From NCBI GenBank assembly GCA_937974275.1, contig CALJIF010000069.1:1-15323 (forward strand): a stretch of 15,323 nucleotides of DNA, read 5' to 3'. Every line of letters starts with the position of its first letter. Positions within the stretch are counted from its first letter, which is position 1. The notes below the pieces were generated by a model that was not told the origin of the DNA, did no database searches, and worked only from the letters and a program-made list of their open reading frames with translations. The stretch is from an uncultured Flavobacteriales bacterium (GTDB lineage: Bacteria > Bacteroidota > Bacteroidia > Palsa-965). The position numbers were made by a program, and so were the translations under genes. Of this stretch, positions 6,966 to 13,827 are shown piece by piece.

Positions 6966-8699
6966 ATGAAAAAATCTTACGCGCTCATTGTTGCGTTGTT
7001 AACACTTTTGGGGACTTCAATCGGCGGGTATGCCCAAAGCTCGTTACCTGTAGGAATGGCTCCCGGCGAAGAGGCTCAAATGAATTTCTACCTGAATGCT
7101 ATTCAGCCGAACGGAATAACCACTCCGCCAACATTACCTATACGTACAGCCGCAGAATGGGAAGAAGTGCAGGCACTTACCATCACTTGGACATCGTATC
7201 AATCGGTGTTGAAAGAGATTGTGCGACACGCGCAAGCAGAAGCAACGGTTTATATTGTTTGCACGGATTCCAATACGGTAAAAACTTACCTGATCAACAA
7301 CAATGTTCCGTTGGTAAACATCCGTTATGTTATTGCTCCTTATAACAGTATCTGGATTCGAGATTACGGTCAAAACACCTGCTATCTGAACAATGTAGAT
7401 TCACTCGTATTAGTGGACTGGATTTACAATCGTCCCCGTCCGAAAGATGATACCATTCCTTCCGTAATTGCAAGAACATTAGGAATTCCAATATTTGAAA
7501 CCTCAGTTGCGCCATATAATCTTGTGCATACCGGTGGTAATTTCATGTCGGACGGATTGGGCACGGCGTTTAGTTCGGAATTGGTGTTGCAGGAAAATAC
7601 CAATCATTCGAACGCCCAGATAGATACCATTATGAATCATTTTATGGGAATCAACTCTTACATCAAAATGGATGTGTTGCCGTATGATGGTATTCACCAT
7701 ATTGATATGCACATGAAATTGCTGGATGAGCATACCTTGTTAGTAGGGCAATATCCGCAAAACGTCGCCGATGGTCCTCAGATTGAGGCCAATTTACAAT
7801 ACGTGTTATCCAATTTTACTGCGCCCGATGGACAACCGTATCGTGTTATTCGTATTCCAATGCCTCCTGATATCAATGGTGATTACCCGCATCAGGGCGG
7901 TGATTATACAACGTACACCAACGCGGTGTTCGTGAATAAGACCGTATTGTTGCCTATTTATTACCAGCAATACGATACTACTGCATTGCGAATTTGGAGA
8001 GAAGCGTTGCCCGGCTACAACGTTGTAGGAATTACTTGCAACAACATTATTCAAGCAAGTGGTGCAATTCACTGTATCACGCATTCGGTGGGCGTTTCCG
8101 ACCCGTTGTGGATTTCTCATTTTTCATTAAGCAATACGACAAATACAACCACTCCTTATCAAGTGGATGCAAGAATTGAACACAAAACAGGAATTCAAAC
8201 TGCTACTTTGTATTGGACAACCGATACTACGCAAGCATGGCAGAGTGTAACGATGAATTTGACTAACGCATCTGCAAATACGTGGACCGGTTTTATTCCG
8301 GCACAACCTGTTGGAACTCACATTTATTATTACATCGCGGCTACGGCAAATTCAGGAAAATCTCAGGTGCGTCCGATGCCGGCTCCTCAAGGATGGTGGA
8401 AGTTTGAAGTAACCGGTTTGATGAATGTAGCGGATCAGTCGACGACGAATTGGCAGCCTGCTTATCCGAATCCTTCGCATGGTTTAACATGTATTCCGGT
8501 TAGCATGAACGAGACTCAACAAGGTACCCTAACAGTAATCGACGCCTTGGGTCGCGTTGTGGAAGTTGTTCATGCCGGGATGATTCCTGCCGGTGCAACT
8601 AACTACTTTATTAATACATCAACATGGGCTGTTGGTATGTATAGCATTGTGCTTTCTACCGATACACAGCGAATGGTGCAGAAGTTAGCGGTGCGATAA
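6966..8699 (+). CDS. Secreted PPAD-like peptidylarginine/agmatine deiminase family protein, T9SS type A cargo
   Basis: This is a 577-residue exported guanidine-modifying enzyme, expected to turn peptidyl-arginine into citrulline or a related guanidine into its ureido product. I chose the ATG at 6966, not 6927, because it places MKKSYALIVALLTLLGTSIGGYA directly at the N-terminus as a standard signal peptide. The catalytic domain (about 35-385) carries WIRD (D133), HTGGN (188-192), HID (H245, D247), TNAVF (N319) and GAIHC (nucleophile C370). These match the Asp/His/Asp/Asn/Cys set of Porphyromonas PPAD in order and approximate spacing. A YNRPRP motif puts R156 and R158 near the two substrate-carboxylate arginines of PPAD. 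An Ig-like beta domain (about 395-485) and a type A sorting domain (YPNP at 500-503 to the C-terminus) follow, the same domain order as PPAD. The DciA-like gene begins 2 bp downstream. Substrate is not proven. Confidence 0.88.
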   Translation: MKKSYALIVALLTLLGTSIGGYAQSSLPVGMAPGEEAQMNFYLNAIQPNGITTPPTLPIRTAAEWEEVQALTITWTSYQSVLKEIVRHAQAEATVYIVCTDSNTVKTYLINNNVPLVNIRYVIAPYNSIWIRDYGQNTCYLNNVDSLVLVDWIYNRPRPKDDTIPSVIARTLGIPIFETSVAPYNLVHTGGNFMSDGLGTAFSSELVLQENTNHSNAQIDTIMNHFMGINSYIKMDVLPYDGIHHIDMHMKLLDEHTLLVGQYPQNVADGPQIEANLQYVLSNFTAPDGQPYRVIRIPMPPDINGDYPHQGGDYTTYTNAVFVNKTVLLPIYYQQYDTTALRIWREALPGYNVVGITCNNIIQASGAIHCITHSVGVSDPLWISHFSLSNTTNTTTPYQVDARIEHKTGIQTATLYWTTDTTQAWQSVTMNLTNASANTWTGFIPAQPVGTHIYYYIAATANSGKSQVRPMPAPQGWWKFEVTGLMNVADQSTTNWQPAYPNPSHGLTCIPVSMNETQQGTLTVIDALGRVVEVVHAGMIPAGATNYFINTSTWAVGMYSIVLSTDTQRMVQKLAVR

Positions 8700-8701
8700 T
8701 A

Positions 8702-8998
8702 ATGGTTCAGAAAAAGGGCAACGAATACAGCATGAAAGAGGCGATTGACGAGATGCTCAAAACATATCGTCTGGATCGCAAATTGTCGGAAGCGAAGTTG
8801 TTGTCGGGTTGGGAGCGGATTATGGGGCCTGTCATTGCTAAATACACCGGTGATATTCGAATTACCAACGGGGTGTTGTACGTCGAAGTGAAGTCAGCCG
8901 CATTGCGAGAAGAACTCTCGTTTGGTAAAAGTAAAATTATTGAAGTGCTAAATGCCGAAGCCGGCAGCGAGTTGATTCGTGAAGTGATATTATTGTAA
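8702..8998 (+). CDS. DUF721 / DciA-like protein
   Basis: This is a 98-residue cytoplasmic protein of the DUF721 family. The pattern is characteristic: EAIDEMLKTYRLDRKLSEAKLLSGWERIMGPVIAKYT, then LYVEVKSAALREELSFGKSKIIEVLN and a hydrophobic C-terminus. DciA proteins of this family load the replicative helicase DnaB in bacteria that lack DnaC. The Bacteroidota members are short and consist essentially of the KH-like domain alone, so the role is likely but not proven. The ATG at 8702 gives the usual family N-terminus; an in-frame ATG at 8732 is the alternative. It starts 2 bp after the deiminase stop, and its own stop overlaps the next start by one base (TAATG), so the three genes are probably translationally linked. 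No promoter of its own is visible. Confidence 0.85.
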   Translation: MVQKKGNEYSMKEAIDEMLKTYRLDRKLSEAKLLSGWERIMGPVIAKYTGDIRITNGVLYVEVKSAALREELSFGKSKIIEVLNAEAGSELIREVILL

Positions 8999-9540
8999 TG
9001 CAACCTTTGACAGCAGCCATATTATTTGCCGCGGATGCGCACGTGGGGCAGGTGAGGAAAGATGGAAAGACTCCTTACATCAATCATCCTTTGCAAGTGA
9101 TGAATTATCTCACAGAACTTGCGTCCGTTGAAGATCAGGAAATATTAATGGCGGCGGTGTTGCACGATGTGGTGGAAGACACACATTATACTCGTCGGGA
9201 TATTGAACAACGTTTCGGTAATCGCGTTGCTTCAATCGTCGAAGAATTAACCGATGATAAACATCTGGATACACACGCGAGAAAACAAGCACAATTAGTT
9301 GGAGCATCGAGTCTTTCCTTTGAAGCGCGTTTAATTCGCATTAGTGATAAAATTTGCAATGTCTCGGATATCATCATTGCACCACCGGATAATTGGGTGA
9401 TTGAACGAAAGCTGTATTACCTGAATTGGGCCAACAGTGTAATTGACATTATACGTGGCACCGAAGTAAATCTGGAAAATAGATTTGATCTTGTTTATAC
9501 CAGCGGCATTCAGGTGTTAACGAGTAGATCTGCCCAATAA
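8998..9540 (+). CDS. MESH1-like HD-domain (p)ppGpp hydrolase (small alarmone hydrolase)
   Basis: This 180-residue protein consists of a single HD phosphohydrolase domain, the size of animal MESH1, with no synthetase, TGS or ACT domain as found in RelA/SpoT. It should remove the 3'-pyrophosphate of (p)ppGpp using a bound metal ion. Visible motifs are GQVRKDGKTPYINHP (H30), the HD pair in LHDVVEDT (H56, D57, with E60 and D61), the ELTDDK segment (84-88), and ISDKICN with the last metal ligand D117 and N121. These correspond to the MESH1/SpoT hydrolase active site, so it looks intact. The ATG overlaps the DciA-like stop. The 3' end overlaps the opposite-strand methylase by 24 bp. Some MESH1 proteins also dephosphorylate NADPH, so the substrate could be broader than alarmone. 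Confidence 0.87.
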   Translation: MQPLTAAILFAADAHVGQVRKDGKTPYINHPLQVMNYLTELASVEDQEILMAAVLHDVVEDTHYTRRDIEQRFGNRVASIVEELTDDKHLDTHARKQAQLVGASSLSFEARLIRISDKICNVSDIIIAPPDNWVIERKLYYLNWANSVIDIIRGTEVNLENRFDLVYTSGIQVLTSRSAQ

Positions 9541-10239
9541 AAACACTGCAGGAACTTTGTGAATTTCCGGTAATTGCGACTGCTTCCAATCCCGAATAGT
9601 TTTCGTTTTCAGCATGGTATTTGGTGCAGTCAGATTGAGTGCGATACATAATGCAACATCTCCGGACAAGCCTTGAAACAATGTTTCCAGTAATTGCTTA
9701 TTCCGAAATGGTGTTTCAATAAACAAATGAGTAGAACCGAATTTCTGAATTTCAAATTCGATTTGTTTCAAAGCTTTTAAACGATCGGCTTTGTCGATAG
9801 GCAGATAGCCGTGAAACTTAAAGTGTTGTCCATTCATTCCGGAACCCATTAGGGCGAGTAATAAAGATGATGGTCCGATAAGAGGCACAACTAAAGCATT
9901 CGCGCGATGAGCCAGTTCAACAACACTCGCTCCGGGATCTGCAACACCGGGACAACCTGCTTCGGAGAGCACCCCGAACGATTCACCTTCGTTCAACCAT
10001 TTTTTAATTACCGCTTCGTCAGTTTGTTCTGCGTGCTTACCAATAGGCACTAATTCCAATTCCTGCAGCGCATGTTGCAGTTTGCATTTTTTTAAAAAGT
10101 GGCGTGCTGTTTTTTCATTCTCCACGGCAAACTTTCGTAACGTATGAATACGTTGAATACCATCAGCGGTTAATACTTCTTCTGCACTCGCATCGTCGTG
10201 CAAACCAACGGGAATCAAATACACGGTTGCTTTATTCAT
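9517..10239 (-). CDS. RsmI-like SAM-dependent methyltransferase (tetrapyrrole methylase fold)
   Basis: This is a 240-residue enzyme of the tetrapyrrole methylase superfamily, nearest in motifs to RsmI, which 2'-O-methylates C1402 of 16S rRNA. Visible are the ENEKTARHFLKK segment (40-51), the SAM-binding SEAGCPGVADPG loop (92-103) and the GPSSLLLALMGSGMNGQ segment (122-138) followed by FHGYLP. It is shorter than E. coli RsmI (about 286 residues), and its N-terminus reads LIPVGLHDDAS where true RsmI has a PIGN-LxDIT motif. It may therefore be the Bacteroidota paralogue rather than RsmI itself, and the target is uncertain. The start overlaps the phosphatase stop by 8 bases, making a two-gene unit. 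The stop lies inside the 3' end of the HD gene on the other strand. Confidence 0.85.
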   Translation of the reverse strand: MNKATVYLIPVGLHDDASAEEVLTADGIQRIHTLRKFAVENEKTARHFLKKCKLQHALQELELVPIGKHAEQTDEAVIKKWLNEGESFGVLSEAGCPGVADPGASVVELAHRANALVVPLIGPSSLLLALMGSGMNGQHFKFHGYLPIDKADRLKALKQIEFEIQKFGSTHLFIETPFRNKQLLETLFQGLSGDVALCIALNLTAPNTMLKTKTIRDWKQSQLPEIHKVPAVFLLGRSTR

Positions 10240-10708
10240 GCTGTGCAGCTTTTAGTTGTTGTGCAATTCTTTCGCATGCAGCATTTACGAGCTGAAATAC
10301 TTCTTCAAATCCGTCTTCGCCACCGTAATAAGGATCCGGAACAGCACGATTTTCATTCGGATAAATGGCGTTCAGCAATAAATCTACTTTGGCTTCATCC
10401 TCCGCAGAACTAGCCAGTGTTAACACATCACGATAATTGGACGCATCCATCACATATATCTTATCAAATTTCGAAAAATCATCGGTAGCAAATTGTCGCG
10501 CGCGTAAGCTGTCTAAGTCGATTCTATGTTGCGCTGCATTCGCACGTGTACGTTTATCCGGTTTTTCACCGATGTGCCAACCTGAAGTTCCTGCAGAATC
10601 AACAGTGATGTGATGTAATTCTGATTGTATCAAATGATGACGCATTAATCCTTCCGCGAGAGGTGAACGACAAATATTGCCTAAACACACCATTAAAATT
10701 TTTGTCAT
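10232..10708 (-). CDS. Low-molecular-weight protein-tyrosine phosphatase
   Basis: This is a 158-residue cytoplasmic phosphatase of the arsenate-reductase-like LMW-PTP fold. The P-loop is the classic CLGNICRS at the extreme N-terminus, with nucleophile C8 and phosphate-binding R14. The DPYYGG motif near the C-terminus supplies the general acid (D125). The SAGTSGWHIGEKPDKR segment (38-53) is also family-typical. All catalytic residues are present and the length is normal. It should dephosphorylate phosphotyrosine proteins or small phosphoesters; in bacteria such enzymes are often tied to polysaccharide export, but no capsule genes are present here. In many Bacteroidota this gene and the RsmI-like methylase follow dnaA (from memory); here a divergent kinase gene separates them from dnaA. 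Confidence 0.92.
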   Translation of the reverse strand: MTKILMVCLGNICRSPLAEGLMRHHLIQSELHHITVDSAGTSGWHIGEKPDKRTRANAAQHRIDLDSLRARQFATDDFSKFDKIYVMDASNYRDVLTLASSAEDEAKVDLLLNAIYPNENRAVPDPYYGGEDGFEEVFQLVNAACERIAQQLKAAQHE

Positions 10709-10727
10709 AAAAATTTAGTTCTTGAAA

Positions 10728-10735
10728 CGAAGATA
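10728..10735 (-). promoter_or_regulatory. Candidate -7 element of phosphatase-methylase unit
   Basis: TATCTTCG on the minus strand matches TAnnTTTG in all but one base and lies 19 bases before the phosphatase ATG. The -33 region shows only a weak GTTT near 10753-10756, so support is modest. Confidence 0.4.
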
Positions 10736-10760
10736 GCTAACGCGTCAGATGTAAACGATG

Positions 10761-10791
10761 TTGGTGCGGTAAACTGTTTTTCCTAACTTGC
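10761..10791 (+). promoter_or_regulatory. Candidate promoter of the sensor kinase gene
   Basis: TTG (10761-10763) and TAACTTG (from 10784) are separated by 20 bases, close to the Bacteroidota -33/-7 arrangement. The expected transcription start is near 10797, 13 bases before the ATG. It is divergent from the phosphatase promoter in the same 101-bp gap. Confidence 0.5.
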
Positions 10792-10809
10792 TATAACCTA
10801 ACCCTACCT

Positions 10810-13782
10810 ATGCGCAAGTATTTGTTGCTGTTTCTGATTTTGAATGGTATTGCACTGTTTAGTCAGGATTTAGATTTTGTCACTTATTCCGTTGAAGAAG
10901 GATTGTCCCAATCGGAGGCGCGATGTGTACTTCAAGACAGTCGTGGTTATTTATGGATAGGAACAGCGGGCGGCGGAGTGAATCGATATGACGGTTCTCG
11001 TTTTCGTGAGTTTGGTAGAAAAGATGGTTTAAAGCATAATGTCATTACGGGCATTGCGGAAGATTCGTTGAATCGAATTTGGTTGATTGGAATGTTTCGC
11101 GGCGCATATAGTTACAATGGGCAGTCTTTTACATTTTATAATGCTGATAACGGAATTGTAAGTGAAATTCGAGATATCGTATGCACTGCTGATGCCGTGT
11201 ATTTTGCATGTACTGATGGTGTTTATCGTTTAGGTAATACCGACAAAATGGCTACGAGGGTGGTAACAACCGCTCGGGTGAATAGTTTAACACTAGATCC
11301 GTTAACACGACAATTGTATTTTGTTACAGATACCGCGTTGTATCATCTTAATGGTACTCGTTTGCAGTTATTAGCTTCGCCGTCCACAGTGCCGAATTTT
11401 AGTGTCACCCAAATCGGATGTTCATCGAAAGGAATTCTCTATATCGGTTCAGACAACGGGCTGCTCACGTATCGCGCAGCAACGAAAACTTTTAGTGAGA
11501 ATGATTTAACACGTGCCATGGTGGGTAAACGCATCATGAACATTAATCCTGATCGTAACGGTGGAATTTGGATCAGCACAGATAACGCGCTGGTTGTGCA
11601 TTACAAGTCGGAAGGCAATGTAGATCGTTACGAAAATCAAAACGGTATGCACGCCGGAACTGTATTGGAAACCATAGAAGACAATACAGGGCAAGTGTGG
11701 ATGGCAACGCGTGAAATGGGATTGTTGCGTTTGAGTTCGGAAGCTTTCTCTTCGTTTCGACATGTTCCCGGATTAAATGAAAGTAATGTGTTCCGGATTT
11801 TTGAAGCAAGCGATGGAACTGTTTGGGTGGGTTCTACAAGTGGTGGTGTCTATAAATGGAACGGACTTATTTCTACTCCTGTTTTATTTCAGGGTAAAAA
11901 GTTTGAAAATCCTGTTGCCATCACGCAAGATGAAAAAGGAACAGTTTGGGTAGGCCATAAAACAGGAATGACGGCTGTGAGTGGGCCTTCTGCAGGAACA
12001 ACACTGCTGAATGGTGCTCGTGTACGCGCTATTGAGCCTGCTGCAAACGGAGACTTGTGGATTGGAACATGGGAGAAAGGGTTGTTCAGAAAGCGCGGTA
12101 ATGAATTGAAAAATTATTCGGTTGCAACCGGGCATTTACCCATGGACTATGTGCATGATATTTTAGTAGATAGCAAAGGTCGTGTATGGGCAGGCACGGG
12201 CAATGGGCTCGCGATGATTGATGGGGAAGAGCATACGATATTTAAAGAACAAGATGGATTATGTAATTCGTATATCGGATCAATTATAGAGGATAAAGAA
12301 GGTGCGATTTGGTTTCATACCGACTTATGCGTCATGCGTTATGACGGTATGACGTTCAAGAAATATGATGAAGACAACGGCTTAACATCCAGCACTGTTT
12401 ATTTGATCACGTTTGATGCGGATGGTTATTTATGGGTGGGAACTAACAAAGGATTGGATCGTGTGAAGTTGGGAAGCATGGGAAATGTTCTTGAAGTGAG
12501 AAATTACTCCAAAAATGAAGGTTTCAGGGGTATTGAATGTAATTCGCGTGCGGTTTGTAATATGCGCGATGGCAGTATTTGGTTCGGGACTGTAAAAGGA
12601 ATTATCAGATTTAATCCCGGAAGAGATTTGCCGGTAAGATCACGTCCTCAGGTTCATATTACTGCAATCAAATTATTTTTAGAACCGATAGACTGGACCA
12701 TGGCCGGTGCTGCGCAGCAAGGCTGGTACAATCTTCCCGAAAAATTAGATCTCGCGCACGATCTCAATCACTTAACGTTTCAGTTCATCGGGGTGTATTT
12801 GCCGAACCCGGAAAAAGTACGTTACAAATACATGCTCGTTGGTTTCGATTCGATATGGCAGCCTGTTACGAGTATTCCGGAAATAACGTATTCGAATTTG
12901 CCTCCGGGAAAATATGTGTTTCGTGTAATCGCCAGTGAAGATGGTGTAAACTGGTTGTCGAAAGCAGAATTGTCCTGCCCGATTACGATTCAGGCTGAAC
13001 CGCCTCCGCTTTGGAAACAATGGTGGTTTATGTTAGGGCATATTATTCTGATTGCGGGCCTTATCTACTTTTTTAATGCACGTCGCACCAAGCGAATGCG
13101 TGAACAGCAGGAGCACCTGGAACAAGAAGTGAAAGAACGTACACAAGTAATTGCTAAACAGAATGAAGAAAAGACCGTAATGTTGATGGAGATTCATCAT
13201 CGTGTTAAGAATAACCTGCAAGTGATTTCCAGCTTGCTTAATATTCAGGCAGATGCCATTGATGACCCGAAGTTGTTGGCGCACTTTGAAGATTTACGTC
13301 ATCGTATAAATTCTATGGCATTGATTCACCAGAAGATGTACGAGTCGAAGAATTTGGTGAACGTGGATATCAAAAGTTATATCGAAGATTTGGTGAGCAA
13401 CTTGATTGACGCTTACGACAGTAAAACGGTTATCCATTTAAATACAGCAATCGATAATGTTCTGCTGACCATTGATACCATTGTGCCGCTGGGCTTGATA
13501 TTAAATGAGATTATATCCAATTCATTGAAGTACGCATTTGTCGGAAAGGATGAAGGTGAACTGAGCATCCGATTGAAGGCAGCAGGAAATAATACGTACA
13601 TACTTTCTGTATCTGATGACGGCGTCGGTTTAAATACGAATAACCGAACAGACGAAAGTTCTTTGGGAATGCAACTGATACGAATGCTTACGGATCAATT
13701 GAACGGTACGTTAACGATTACTTCCGATCACGGCACGGCGTTCGAAATTCAGTTTCGTGAAGAGGTAAAGGAACGCTTCTAA
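10810..13782 (+). CDS. Periplasmic double-propeller / Y_Y_Y sensor histidine kinase (HisKA_2 type)
   Basis: This 990-residue inner-membrane sensor kinase has a signal peptide (1-18, ending LFS before Q19). A large periplasmic region follows, with about 14 beta-propeller repeats starting near residues 41, 82, 129, 160, 202, 245, 288, 330, 371, 409, 451, 492, 533 and 581. Each has the pattern D-x-x-G-x-(I/V/L)-W-(I/V)-G-T. Fourteen repeats fit two seven-bladed propellers. A Y_Y_Y domain (about 655-727) leads to one membrane segment (about 737-755) and a coiled coil (758-790). The kinase core has the HisKA_2 H-box EIHHRVKNN (794-802; phosphoacceptor probably H797), an N-box (N899, N904), DDGVG (936-940) and a G2 box near G953. 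There is no fused receiver or DNA-binding domain and no response regulator in the window. Ligand and partner are unknown. Confidence 0.93.
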   Translation: MRKYLLLFLILNGIALFSQDLDFVTYSVEEGLSQSEARCVLQDSRGYLWIGTAGGGVNRYDGSRFREFGRKDGLKHNVITGIAEDSLNRIWLIGMFRGAYSYNGQSFTFYNADNGIVSEIRDIVCTADAVYFACTDGVYRLGNTDKMATRVVTTARVNSLTLDPLTRQLYFVTDTALYHLNGTRLQLLASPSTVPNFSVTQIGCSSKGILYIGSDNGLLTYRAATKTFSENDLTRAMVGKRIMNINPDRNGGIWISTDNALVVHYKSEGNVDRYENQNGMHAGTVLETIEDNTGQVWMATREMGLLRLSSEAFSSFRHVPGLNESNVFRIFEASDGTVWVGSTSGGVYKWNGLISTPVLFQGKKFENPVAITQDEKGTVWVGHKTGMTAVSGPSAGTTLLNGARVRAIEPAANGDLWIGTWEKGLFRKRGNELKNYSVATGHLPMDYVHDILVDSKGRVWAGTGNGLAMIDGEEHTIFKEQDGLCNSYIGSIIEDKEGAIWFHTDLCVMRYDGMTFKKYDEDNGLTSSTVYLITFDADGYLWVGTNKGLDRVKLGSMGNVLEVRNYSKNEGFRGIECNSRAVCNMRDGSIWFGTVKGIIRFNPGRDLPVRSRPQVHITAIKLFLEPIDWTMAGAAQQGWYNLPEKLDLAHDLNHLTFQFIGVYLPNPEKVRYKYMLVGFDSIWQPVTSIPEITYSNLPPGKYVFRVIASEDGVNWLSKAELSCPITIQAEPPPLWKQWWFMLGHIILIAGLIYFFNARRTKRMREQQEHLEQEVKERTQVIAKQNEEKTVMLMEIHHRVKNNLQVISSLLNIQADAIDDPKLLAHFEDLRHRINSMALIHQKMYESKNLVNVDIKSYIEDLVSNLIDAYDSKTVIHLNTAIDNVLLTIDTIVPLGLILNEIISNSLKYAFVGKDEGELSIRLKAAGNNTYILSVSDDGVGLNTNNRTDESSLGMQLIRMLTDQLNGTLTITSDHGTAFEIQFREEVKERF

Positions 13783-13794
13783 AATAAGAGCTAC

Positions 13795-13826
13795 AAAAAA
13801 GGCTGTCGGTAAAGACAGCCTTTTTT
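13795..13826. terminator. Bidirectional intrinsic terminator between kinase gene and dnaA
   Basis: A-tract, stem GGCTGTC, loop GGTAAA, stem GACAGCC, T-tract. The A6 and T6 flanks make it work on both strands. It lies 12 bases after the kinase stop and directly before the dnaA stop on the other strand, so it ends both converging transcripts. Confidence 0.92.
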
Positions 13827-13827
13827 G

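Noticed and set aside
10784..10810. Telomere-like repeats (CCTAACCCTACCTA) before the kinase gene
   Set aside because: Too short and irregular to be a tandem repeat; better explained as promoter and leader sequence.
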